A stretch of 64,000 bases of DNA, taken from contig NZ_CP072141.1 in NCBI RefSeq assembly GCF_019355555.1, forward strand, positions 1,668,001-1,732,000, written 5' to 3'. Origin of the DNA: Rhizobium sp. L51/94 (GTDB taxonomy: Bacteria; Pseudomonadota; Alphaproteobacteria; Rhizobiales; Rhizobiaceae). The notes beneath the pieces are model-generated. The model did no database searches, was not told the origin of the DNA, and saw nothing but the letters and a program-made list of their open reading frames with translations. Position 1 is the stretch's first letter, and every line of letters begins with the position of its first letter. The position numbers and the translations under genes were made by a program. Below, piece by piece: positions 8,526 to 16,635 of this stretch.

Positions 8526-9797
8526 TCAGGCCTTTTCGCGCTCGATTGCCCGCCAGCCGATATCGGCGCGGCTGAAGCCGCTGTCCCAGACCACCTGCTC
8601 TGCAAGCGAATAGGCGCGCTTCTGGGCCTCGCCGACGCTGCTGCCCGTTGCCGTCACTCCCAGCACCCGGCCTCCGGTCGCGACCAGCGCACCGTCCTTC
8701 AAAGCTGTCCCGGCATGAAACACTTTCGCACCGTCGCTGTCTGCGGGCAGGGCCGCGATGACGGAGTTCTTCTCATAGGCGCCCGGATAGCCCTTCGAGG
8801 CCATGACGACGGTCAACGCCGCATCGTCGCTCCATTCGGCGGTCGCCTTGTCGAGCGTGCCGTTGGCGCAAGCGAGCAGCAGCGGCAGAAGATCGCTTTT
8901 CAGCCGCATCATCAGCACCTGGCATTCCGGATCGCCGAAGCGGACATTGTACTCGATCAGTTCCGGCCCCTTTGCGGTGATCATCAGACCGGCAAAGAAT
9001 ACGCCGGAAAACGGCATACCGCTTGTCGCCATTCCACGCATCGTCGGCTCGATGATCTCCTTCATCGTCCGCTCGATCAGCTCGGGCGTCATCACTGCGG
9101 CGGGCGAGTAGGCGCCCATGCCGCCCGTGTTCGGGCCGGTGTCGCCGTCGCCGACGCGCTTGTGGTCCTGGGCGGTGGCCAGCGCCAAAGCGTGAGTTCC
9201 GTCGCAGAGGCAGAAGAAGCTTGCTTCCTCGCCATCGAGAAAGGCTTCGACGACGACTTCCGCACCCGCCGACCCGAAGGCGCCGTCGAAACAGTCGTCA
9301 ACGGCCGCAATCGCCTCGTCCAGCGTCATCGCCACGGTGACGCCCTTGCCGGCAGCAAGGCCATCGGCCTTGACAACGATGGGCGCGCCCTCGGCGAGAA
9401 TATAGGCCTTCGCCTTGCCGGCATCGTCGAAGCGCTGATAGGCGCCTGTCGGAATGTTGTAGCGGGCGCAGATGTCCTTGGTGAAACCCTTGGAACCCTC
9501 GAGCTGGGCGGCGGCGGCAGAGGGGCCGAAGACGGCGATACCGGCCTCGCGCAAGCGGTCGGCAAGACCGGCGACCAGCGGCGCCTCAGGGCCGACGACG
9601 ACAAAATCGATGGCTTCCGACAGGCAGAACGCAGCAACGGCGTCGTTGTCTTCCGTATCGACGGCAACGAGCGTGGCATGCTCGGCGATGCCGGGATTGC
9701 CGGGAGCGGCGTAAAGCTTGGTCAGCAGCGGCGATTGCGCCAGCTTCCAGGCCAGCGCATGCTCGCGTCCGCCCGATCCGATCAACAGAACTTTCAT
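8526..9797 (-). CDS. purD: Phosphoribosylamine--glycine ligase
   Basis: 423 residues, the usual length for PurD (GAR synthetase), which joins glycine to 5-phosphoribosylamine with ATP in step two of purine synthesis. The N-terminus [17 protein letters not shown] is the signature of the PurD N-domain. An ATP-grasp core follows ([15 protein letters not shown], residues ~137-151), then the conserved [10 protein letters not shown] and [12 protein letters not shown] segments. The ATG at 9797 is chosen on that N-terminus plus an AGGGGCAGG ribosome site; longer in-frame extensions are non-conserved. It is divergent from tex. Confidence 0.97.
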   Translation of the reverse strand: MKVLLIGSGGREHALAWKLAQSPLLTKLYAAPGNPGIAEHATLVAVDTEDNDAVAAFCLSEAIDFVVVGPEAPLVAGLADRLREAGIAVFGPSAAAAQLEGSKGFTKDICARYNIPTGAYQRFDDAGKAKAYILAEGAPIVVKADGLAAGKGVTVAMTLDEAIAAVDDCFDGAFGSAGAEVVVEAFLDGEEASFFCLCDGTHALALATAQDHKRVGDGDTGPNTGGMGAYSPAAVMTPELIERTMKEIIEPTMRGMATSGMPFSGVFFAGLMITAKGPELIEYNVRFGDPECQVLMMRLKSDLLPLLLACANGTLDKATAEWSDDAALTVVMASKGYPGAYEKNSVIAALPADSDGAKVFHAGTALKDGALVATGGRVLGVTATGSSVGEAQKRAYSLAEQVVWDSGFSRADIGWRAIEREKA

Positions 9798-9957
9798 CGC
9801 CTGCCCCTTTGTTGCCAGAACTTGGCGGTTAAGCAGCCCTGCCGCAAAGGTCAAGCGGCAATTCCTGTGGAGTCCACCGGAAGCGCTGACTGAGATCATT
9901 GCCTTGCCGCTTTCTCGGACTATGGTCGCGCCAATCAGAAGCAACGCAGAGATCCCC

Positions 9958-12270
9958 ATGGCCGCAGATATCCGCTCCATCGCAGCAATCATTTCCGCCG
10001 AGATCAATGCTCGGCCTGAGCAGGTGGTTTCGGCGGTCGGCCTTCTCGACGAGGGCTCGACGGTGCCGTTCATTGCCCGCTACCGCAAGGAAGTGACCGG
10101 CGGGCTGGATGACGGGCAGTTGCGGACGCTGGCCGAGCGGCTGGTCTACCTGCGCGAGCTCGAAGCGCGCCGCGGCTCGATCAGCGACAGCATCACCGGC
10201 CAGGGCAAGATGACCGACGACCTGCAGCGCAAGATCGCCGGCGTCACCACGAAGGCCGAGCTCGAGGATCTCTACCTGCCGTTCAAGCAGAAGCGCCGGA
10301 CCCGCGCCGAGATCGCCCGCGAGCGCGGTCTAGGGCCATTGGCGGAGGCAATCCTGAAAGATCGCAGCCGTGAACCCGCGCAGCTTGCCGAGGGCTATGT
10401 CGCCAACGAGGTGACCGATGTGAAGATGGCGCTCGAGGGTGCCCGCGACATCATTGCCGAGGGCATCGCCGAAAATGCCGATCTCCTGAAGACCTTGCGC
10501 GCCCATATGCGTCAGAATGCCCAGCTGCGCGCCAAGGTCGTCGATGGCAAGCAGGAGGCCGGCGCGAAGTTCTCCGACTATTTCGATCACACCGAGCGCT
10601 GGGCAACGGCTCCCGGCCATCGGGCTCTCGCCATGCTGCGCGGCTGGAACGAGGAGATGCTGACGCTGACGATCGAGATCGACGCCGATCTCGCGTCACC
10701 CTTCAGGCCTGTCGAGCGGATGATCGCCACGGCCTACGAGATCGGCGCCCAGAAGCCCGGCGATCGCTGGCTGATGGAGGTCGCCAGCTGGACATGGCGC
10801 GTCAAACTGTCGATGTCGCTGTCGCTCGACCTGATGCGCGAGCTGCGTGAACGAGCCGAGCAGGAGGCCATCCACGTATTTGCGCGCAATCTAAAGGACC
10901 TGCTGCTCGCAGCACCCGCCGGCGCGCGCGCCACCATGGGTCTCGACCCCGGCATCCGCACGGGCGTCAAGGTTGCCGTCGTCGATGCCACCGGAAAGCT
11001 GCTCGAGACAGCCACGGTCTATCCTTTCCAACCACGCAACGATGTGCGCGGCACCCAGGCGACGCTTGCGGCCCTCATCGTCAAGCACAAGGTCGAACTG
11101 ATCTCGATCGGCAACGGCACCGGCAGCCGGGAAACCGAAAAGCTGGTGAGCGACATGCTAGTCGAATTGCCTGGCACAAAGCCTACCAAGGTCATCGTTT
11201 CCGAAGCGGGCGCCTCGATCTATTCGGCATCGGAAGCGGCAGCCCTGGAGTTCCCCAATCTCGACGTGACGTTGCGCGGCGCAGTATCGATTGCCCGGCG
11301 GCTGCAGGATCCGCTGGCCGAACTGGTCAAGATCGAGCCGAAATCGATCGGCGTCGGCCAGTACCAGCACGATGTCGACCAGCAGAAGCTGTCGCGCTCG
11401 CTGGATGCCGTCGTCGAGGATGCGGTGAATGCCGTCGGTGTCGATCTCAACACGGCCTCGGCGCCGCTGCTTGCCCGCGTTTCAGGCCTTGGTGCGGCGA
11501 TTGCCGAATCCATCGTCCGCCACCGCGACGAGGCCGGACGTTTCGAAACCCGGCGCGATCTCCTGAAGGTCGCGCGGCTTGGGCCCCGGGCCTTCGAGCA
11601 ATGCGCCGGCTTCCTGCGCATCACCGGCGGCAAGGAGCCGCTCGACGCCTCCTCGGTGCATCCGGAAGCCTATGGTGTCGCCAAGAAGATTGTCGCCGCC
11701 TGCGGTCGCGACCTGCGCACGCTGATGGGCGATAGCGCCGCGCTGAAGGCGGTCGATCCACGCGCCTTCGTCGATGAACGCTTCGGCCTGCCGACCGTGC
11801 GCGATATCTTGGCCGAGCTCGAAAAACCCGGCCGTGACCCGCGCCCGAGCTTCAAGACGGCGACCTTTGCCGAGGGTGTCAACGAAATCAGCGACCTAAA
11901 GCCAGGCATGATGCTGGAGGGCACAGTTACCAATGTCGCGGCCTTCGGCGCCTTCGTCGATATCGGCGTACACCAGGACGGTCTGGTTCACGTCTCGCAG
12001 CTGGCGGACCGTTTCGTGAAGGATCCTCATGAGGTGGTGAAGGCCGGCGACGTCGTGAAAGTCCGCGTCGTCGACATCGATGCCAAGCGCAAGCGGATCG
12101 CCCTCAGCATGCGCAAGGACGCCGGCGATGACGCCGCGCCACCGGCCCGCGAGAACCGAAGCGGTCCCGAAACACGGGTGATGCCGGCAAAGCAGCAGGT
12201 CAGTCGCCCGGCACCGCAGACGCAGGGCAGCTTCGGCGCGGCGCTCGCCGATGCGCTCAAGCGAAAATAG
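9958..12270 (+). CDS. tex: Tex family RNA-binding transcription accessory protein
   Basis: 770 residues, the normal Tex length. Tex is a cytoplasmic nucleic-acid-binding protein linked to transcription control. The N-terminal helical region (1-~200) begins [21 protein letters not shown] YqgF/RNase-H-like domain starts near residue 327 ([16 protein letters not shown]). Helix-hairpin-helix repeats lie at ~497-555, and the S1 domain is at ~646-718 ([20 protein letters not shown]). The tail is basic and proline-rich. The ATG at 9958 matches the family start; an in-frame upstream extension overlaps the purD promoter region and is rejected. Confidence 0.96.
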   Translation: MAADIRSIAAIISAEINARPEQVVSAVGLLDEGSTVPFIARYRKEVTGGLDDGQLRTLAERLVYLRELEARRGSISDSITGQGKMTDDLQRKIAGVTTKAELEDLYLPFKQKRRTRAEIARERGLGPLAEAILKDRSREPAQLAEGYVANEVTDVKMALEGARDIIAEGIAENADLLKTLRAHMRQNAQLRAKVVDGKQEAGAKFSDYFDHTERWATAPGHRALAMLRGWNEEMLTLTIEIDADLASPFRPVERMIATAYEIGAQKPGDRWLMEVASWTWRVKLSMSLSLDLMRELRERAEQEAIHVFARNLKDLLLAAPAGARATMGLDPGIRTGVKVAVVDATGKLLETATVYPFQPRNDVRGTQATLAALIVKHKVELISIGNGTGSRETEKLVSDMLVELPGTKPTKVIVSEAGASIYSASEAAALEFPNLDVTLRGAVSIARRLQDPLAELVKIEPKSIGVGQYQHDVDQQKLSRSLDAVVEDAVNAVGVDLNTASAPLLARVSGLGAAIAESIVRHRDEAGRFETRRDLLKVARLGPRAFEQCAGFLRITGGKEPLDASSVHPEAYGVAKKIVAACGRDLRTLMGDSAALKAVDPRAFVDERFGLPTVRDILAELEKPGRDPRPSFKTATFAEGVNEISDLKPGMMLEGTVTNVAAFGAFVDIGVHQDGLVHVSQLADRFVKDPHEVVKAGDVVKVRVVDIDAKRKRIALSMRKDAGDDAAPPARENRSGPETRVMPAKQQVSRPAPQTQGSFGAALADALKRK

Positions 12271-12301
12271 TCACTTAGCTTATATATTTGCAAGAATGTC
12301 A

Positions 12302-12328
12302 CACTCCGGCAATGTTCGTGCCGGAGTG
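12302..12328 (+). terminator. Hairpin downstream of tex
   Basis: A perfect 10-bp stem (CACTCCGGCA / TGCCGGAGTG) with a 7-nt loop, 31 bp after the tex stop codon. No T-run follows, so it is a possible terminator or mRNA 3' stabiliser. Confidence 0.55.
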
Positions 12329-12411
12329 CCTGTACCGCCGTTCGTAAGCTTGCCAGACTATCTTGAGGGGATAATGTTTCCTGATTGTCTGTCATATGAT
12401 TGAGAGGCGTC

Positions 12412-13671
12412 ATGGCGTCGTCACTGCTTGCTCTTGTCACCAAAATTATCCGCAAAGGCTCCCTTCAGATCACGCTCTCCAACGGCGAGACGCATCTGCT
12501 CGGCGATGGCACCGGCCAGACCGTTGCGGTGCGCACCGCCGACCGCGAGGCGGAAGACGCCATCGCCACAGATCCGACGCTGAAGCTGGGCGAAATGTTC
12601 ATGGAAGGCCGGTTCATCCTCGAACAGGGCGACATCTATGATTTCCTGTCGCTGGTGAAGCTCAACACCACGGACGAGTTGTTCGATTTCAAGATCGCCA
12701 TGAAGCTGATCGGCCGCATTGCCTGGCAGCAGCTGAAGAGCCGCCTGCCGGTCAACCGCAGCAAGCACAATGTCGCCCACCACTACGATCTCTCGGCCAA
12801 GCTTTTCGACCTCTTCCTCGACGAGGACTGGCAGTATTCCTGCGCCTATTTCGAGCCGCCGGGCATCGGTCTCGACGAAGCCCAGCTCGCCAAGAAGCGC
12901 CATATCGCTGCCAAGCTGCGGCTCGAGCCCGGTCAGTCCGTGCTCGAGATTGGCTCCGGCTGGGGTGGAATGGGGATGTACCTGGCGGAATCGACGGAGA
13001 ATGTCGATTTCACCGGCATCACGCTCAGCCAGGAGCAGCTTAAGGTGTCGCGCGCGCGCGCTGCAAAGCGCGGCCTTTCTGACCGGGTGCGTTTCGAACT
13101 GCAGGATTATCGCTACCTCAGCGGACGCAAGTTCGACCGCATCGTCTCGGTGGGCATGTTCGAGCATGTCGGCATCGGCAATTATCGCAAGTTCTTCAGC
13201 AAGGTCTCGGAGTTGCTCGCCGATGATGGGGTGATGGTGCTCCATTCCATCGGTCGCCCGAGGCCAAGCTTCTCTACCAACGCCTTCATCGAGAGATACA
13301 TCTTTCCCGGCGGCTATATCCCGTCTCTGGCCGAGACGACGCCAGCTCTGGAAAAGGCCAACCTGCTGGTCAAGGACATCGAAATCCTGCCGATGCATTA
13401 CGCCTATACGCTGCGTCACTGGCGAGAACGTTTCATCGCCCGCAAGGAGGAAGCCGTCGCCCTCTATGACGAGAAATTCTTCCGGATGTGGGAGTTCTAC
13501 CTGGCAGGCTCGGAGATGGCCTTCCGCTGGGAGCAGCTCTTTATCTTCCAGATCCAGATCGCCAAGGACCAGTTCGCGGTTCCCAACAACCGGAACTACA
13601 TTGCCGAAAACGAAGCCAAGCTCAAGGAATTCGAAGCCCGCCGTGCACCGCTGGAGAAGATTGTGTTCTGA
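12412..13671 (+). CDS. cfa: Cyclopropane-fatty-acyl-phospholipid synthase family protein
   Basis: 419 residues. The protein transfers a methylene group from S-adenosylmethionine to unsaturated acyl chains of membrane phospholipids. An N-terminal lipid-binding region precedes the methyltransferase domain, with SAM motif I VLEIGSGWGGMGMYLAE at about residues 177-193. NVAHHYDLSAKLFDLFLD and the YSCAYFEPPG segment that carries the active-site cysteine are present, as are HSIGRPRPSFSTN and the YTLRHWRERF C-terminal region. The ATG at 12412 follows GAGAGG by 4 nt. An in-frame TTG four codons upstream is less likely. Single transcription unit after the tex hairpin. Confidence 0.94.
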   Translation: MASSLLALVTKIIRKGSLQITLSNGETHLLGDGTGQTVAVRTADREAEDAIATDPTLKLGEMFMEGRFILEQGDIYDFLSLVKLNTTDELFDFKIAMKLIGRIAWQQLKSRLPVNRSKHNVAHHYDLSAKLFDLFLDEDWQYSCAYFEPPGIGLDEAQLAKKRHIAAKLRLEPGQSVLEIGSGWGGMGMYLAESTENVDFTGITLSQEQLKVSRARAAKRGLSDRVRFELQDYRYLSGRKFDRIVSVGMFEHVGIGNYRKFFSKVSELLADDGVMVLHSIGRPRPSFSTNAFIERYIFPGGYIPSLAETTPALEKANLLVKDIEILPMHYAYTLRHWRERFIARKEEAVALYDEKFFRMWEFYLAGSEMAFRWEQLFIFQIQIAKDQFAVPNNRNYIAENEAKLKEFEARRAPLEKIVF

Positions 13672-13800
13672 TCCTCGCGTCTTTGCCATGACGATCTGCG
13701 GGCGGACAGCTTCGGCGCTTGGTTAAGCAAGTGGTAATGCGATCCGGATAAGTTTAGGCATTCCGGGCTCTTGCCTTTGTATTGCGTAGTAGGATTTCCC

Positions 13801-14610
13801 ATGGCCAAGACCTCGAGTCTGCTGATTTCGTTTGGATTTTTTGCGACAATGGCAGGGGCCGCCACGGCTGGCGACGGTCGTGCCTGGTGGTCCGGCGATT
13901 GGTATGTCAGCGTCGGCGCTGCCGGCTTCGTCGGTCCCAAATTCGAGGGCGCCAAGCACTACAAGTTACAGTTTTCGCCGCTGATCTCCTTCGGCAAGCA
14001 AGGACCTGCGCCGCGATTTACCTCGCGCAACGACAATCCGGCTTTTGCATTGCTCGATACCGGGACATTTCGGGCCGGCATCGTCGGCAAGTTTGTGCCG
14101 AGCCGGGATTCGAGCGACGGGCGTGAACTGCGCGGGCTGAAGGATGTCAAATGGGGCGCAGAGGCCGGTGGCTTCGTCGAGGTCTACCCGACCGATTGGA
14201 TCCGCGCCCGTGCCGAAGTGCGCCAGGGTATCCGCGCCCATAACGGCATCGTTGCCGATGTGGCGGTTGATGCTTTCACCGACATCGCCCCTGATCTGCG
14301 GCTCTCCGGTGGACCGAGGGCAACCTTCGCGACGGCGAACTATTTCGATACCTATTACGGTGTCGACGGCAAGGAATCGGCGGCCAGCGGGCTCGATCGC
14401 TACAATCCCGGCGGCGGCCTGAAATCCGTCGGTGTCGGCGGTGCGCTGACCTGGCAGGCAACCAAGAATTTGAGCACCAGCTCCTTCGTGGAATACCAGC
14501 GGCTGAAGGGTCCTGCAGCCGACAGCAGCCTGGTGCGTGAACGCGGCGACAAAAACCAGCTCGTCATCGGCCTGTCCGCCACCTACCGCTTCGGCTTCAC
14601 GCTGAACTGA
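13801..14610 (+). CDS. MipA/OmpV family outer membrane protein
   Basis: A 269-residue predicted outer-membrane beta-barrel. The signal peptide ends near ATAGDG (residue ~23). The mature protein is a series of alternating amphipathic strands and ends in an aromatic-rich strand (SATYRFGFTLN) typical of MipA/OmpV proteins. Family members include scaffolding proteins for murein enzymes and osmoregulated porin-like proteins; which applies here is unknown. The start at 13801 has AGGA 6 nt upstream. A TTAA-N7-GTAA sequence at 13723-13737 resembles an imperfect CtrA site, but is weak. Confidence 0.85.
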   Translation: MAKTSSLLISFGFFATMAGAATAGDGRAWWSGDWYVSVGAAGFVGPKFEGAKHYKLQFSPLISFGKQGPAPRFTSRNDNPAFALLDTGTFRAGIVGKFVPSRDSSDGRELRGLKDVKWGAEAGGFVEVYPTDWIRARAEVRQGIRAHNGIVADVAVDAFTDIAPDLRLSGGPRATFATANYFDTYYGVDGKESAASGLDRYNPGGGLKSVGVGGALTWQATKNLSTSSFVEYQRLKGPAADSSLVRERGDKNQLVIGLSATYRFGFTLN

Positions 14611-14735
14611 TAAGGCGCCCGTCGGAACAGTTCGGCAAAAGTGCTTGGCGGTTTTGCGTCTGGAAGTGCGTGAGAGCAGATAGGTCCAACATTTTCGCAT
14701 TTCCGTGAAACGCTGAAATGTTCTAGACATTCCGC

Positions 14736-15698
14736 ATGAGCAACAGCCACGATTTCCGCGACCGAGTCGCCGATGCGCCATCCGATAATTTCGTCTACAA
14801 GGCCTTGCCGCCGTGGCTGTGGCCCTATGCCCAGCTGGCACGCTGGGACCGGCCGATCGGCTGGCAGCTGCTGCTATGGCCGTGCTTCTGGTCGGTGACC
14901 TTGGCCGCCAATGCCGCCTTGACGCTGGGCGAGTTCGTCGGTCCGCTGCTGTTCTACCATCTCATCCTCTATTTCATCGGCGCGGTGGCGATGCGCGGTG
15001 CCGGCTGTACGTTCAACGATCTCATCGATCACGATATCGATGCTTCCGTGGCGCGCACCCGCTCGCGGCCTTTGCCGTCAGGCCGTGTCAGCCGCAAGCA
15101 GGCAAAGATATTCATTGCATTGCAGGCTCTCGTCGGACTGTTCGTTCTCCTGCAGTTCAACTGGTTCTGTGTGGGCCTCGGCTTGCTGTCGCTGGGACTG
15201 GTGGCGGTGTACCCCTTTGCCAAGCGCTTTACCGACTGGCCGCAGTTCTTCCTCGGGCTTGCCTTTTCCTGGGGTGCGCTGATGGGCTGGGCCGGCATCT
15301 TCGGTAGCCTGTCGCTGCCGCCGATCCTGCTCTACATCGCCGCCATTCTCTGGACCATTGGCTACGACACCATCTATGCCCATCAGGACAAGGAGGACGA
15401 CGAACTGATCGGCGTCCGTTCGACGGCGCGACTGTTCGGCGAAAAGACGAAGATATGGCTCGTAAGCCTCTATGGCGCGGCGCTAGTGCTGATGTTCCTT
15501 GCCTTCGCGCTGGCCGGCGCAGGTCCCATCGCATTTCTTGGCCTTGTCATCGCTGGCGGCATGTTCGCCTACCAGATCGTCGTCCTCGATATCGAAGACG
15601 CGCCGCAGTGCCTGATCCTGTTCCGCTCGAACGGCAGGGTCGGTGCCATCATCTTTGCCGGCCTGCTGTTGTCCATGGCGCTTTCCGCTCCCGGCTGA
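14736..15698 (+). CDS. ubiA: 4-hydroxybenzoate octaprenyltransferase
   Basis: A 320-residue polytopic inner-membrane prenyltransferase that attaches the polyprenyl tail to 4-hydroxybenzoate in ubiquinone synthesis. Both aspartate-rich motifs are visible: NDLIDHDID (residues ~90-98) and YDTIYAHQDKEDD (~210-222), which bind the Mg-polyprenyl diphosphate. About eight to nine hydrophobic helices surround them, and the soluble N-terminus ends in ARWDRPIGWQLLLWP. The start at 14736 fits the family length. A strong hairpin follows the stop codon. Confidence 0.95.
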   Translation: MSNSHDFRDRVADAPSDNFVYKALPPWLWPYAQLARWDRPIGWQLLLWPCFWSVTLAANAALTLGEFVGPLLFYHLILYFIGAVAMRGAGCTFNDLIDHDIDASVARTRSRPLPSGRVSRKQAKIFIALQALVGLFVLLQFNWFCVGLGLLSLGLVAVYPFAKRFTDWPQFFLGLAFSWGALMGWAGIFGSLSLPPILLYIAAILWTIGYDTIYAHQDKEDDELIGVRSTARLFGEKTKIWLVSLYGAALVLMFLAFALAGAGPIAFLGLVIAGGMFAYQIVVLDIEDAPQCLILFRSNGRVGAIIFAGLLLSMALSAPG

Positions 15699-15704
15699 AA
15701 CGCA

Positions 15705-15728
15705 AAACCCGGCGCAGGCGCCGGGTTT
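15705..15728. terminator. Bidirectional terminator between ubiA and DUF6101 gene
   Basis: A 10-bp stem AAACCCGGCG / CGCCGGGTTT with a CAGG loop, 7 nt after the ubiA stop codon and 21 nt after the stop of the convergent minus-strand gene. The A/T edges give short T-runs on both strands. Confidence 0.8.
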
Positions 15729-15749
15729 CGGGGGAGGGGTATTTGATCC

Positions 15750-16316
15750 TCAGTCGCGGGCGATGATCTCGCGACCGGCGATCTTGAGCGTGACGCCCAT
15801 CTTGCCCGATATGCGACGAACCAGGAAGCGGGGGCGTCTGTCGGCAAAGAACGAATGGCGGCGGCGCGGCTGCGTTTCGTTGGTACGCACACCGCCGAGA
15901 TGATCTTCGAGCAGGCGAGCGACGCCATCCGCTTCGACCATCATCATCGGGATATTGAAGGCTTCGGACCATGTGCGCCAGTCGGCAGCGATGTCGCTGA
16001 GATCGTGGGCGACGAGCAGCGGGATGCAGAGATCCGGATCGTCATGGTGCAGTTCGAGCGTCACGGTCACTTCGCCGTCGCCATGGTCGATGGCCCGGGC
16101 GGCAACGCCCTTGAAGGCGCGCTTCGGCAGGGCGATCGACAGCGGCAGACCGCTCGATGGCAGCACCTTGCGCAGCACGGCGCCGCGGGAGTCGATGGTG
16201 ATCGTCACGTCGCCGGTAGCACCGCGCATGGCATAGCTGACATGCTGCGGAAAGCGGTTTGGATCGAGCCGCAGTGTCGTTCCGGCCCAGACAGGCTTAA
16301 GGACGGTATTGGTCAT
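15750..16316 (-). CDS. DUF6101 family protein
   Basis: A 188-residue soluble protein of a family seen mainly in Rhizobiales, function unknown. Sequence features are an N-terminal WAGTTLRLDPNRFPQHVSYAMRG segment, a beta-rich middle with KRAFKGVAARAIDH and LELHHDDPDLCIPLLVAHDLSDIAADWRTW, and a very basic C-terminal tail (RRRHSFFADRRPRFLVRR). No signal peptide or membrane helix. It is convergent with ubiA and divergent from the first DUF1217 gene, sharing a 319-bp intergenic region with it. Confidence 0.75.
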   Translation of the reverse strand: MTNTVLKPVWAGTTLRLDPNRFPQHVSYAMRGATGDVTITIDSRGAVLRKVLPSSGLPLSIALPKRAFKGVAARAIDHGDGEVTVTLELHHDDPDLCIPLLVAHDLSDIAADWRTWSEAFNIPMMMVEADGVARLLEDHLGGVRTNETQPRRRHSFFADRRPRFLVRRISGKMGVTLKIAGREIIARD

Positions 16317-16635
16317 CGTTTTCTACCCTTGTCTTATCATGAGAGCCGGTTTTCCGGTCTTCTTGACGGAGAACTTTCGCCCTCTCGATGACCCGAGACT
16401 AGGCGCGCCCCCTTCCAGACAGCTTAAAAATTGCGGTTAAGAAAAGTTTGCGTCGTCAAATGGTTAGCAAAAACGAACCCGCCAGGGTTTCCATAATATG
16501 AATATGTGCCGATGCGCGTCGTCCCACTCCGGCGCAGCGTCGTGGCGGCCGATGTAAAGTCCCGGGTAAGGTTTGAGGTCGATAATCGGGAAGATTCGAA
16601 AACGGTCTCGAGTGTAGACTTCAAGGTGCGCGTAG
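16317..16635. other. Divergent intergenic region between DUF6101 and DUF1217 genes
   Basis: 319 bp with no credible ORF. It holds the promoter regions of both genes. The left part is AT-rich around 16420-16470, with TTAAAAATTGCGGTTAAG. The right part holds the box described at 16554-16586. Confidence 0.6.
16554..16586 (+). promoter_or_regulatory. Putative activator box plus -10 of DUF1217 gene 1
   Basis: GTAAAGTCCCGGGTAAG at 16554-16570 is followed after exactly 10 nt by GATAAT at 16581-16586. The second DUF1217 gene has GTAAAGTCTCGGGTAAG and, again after 10 nt, TACAAT. The box contains a direct repeat GTAA-N8-GTAA and would cover the -35 region. No good TTGACA is present, so activator dependence is inferred. 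Confidence 0.55.

Noticed and set aside
13723..13737. CtrA site TTAA-N7-GTAA upstream of the MipA/OmpV gene
   Set aside because: One mismatch in a short motif; too weak to list as a site.
16554..16600. Flagellar sigma-28 (FliA) promoter reading of TAAAGT near the DUF1217 box
   Set aside because: The distal GCCGATAA-like element is not at the right spacing (15 nt rather than 11) and the second copy has none; rhizobia also generally lack FliA.
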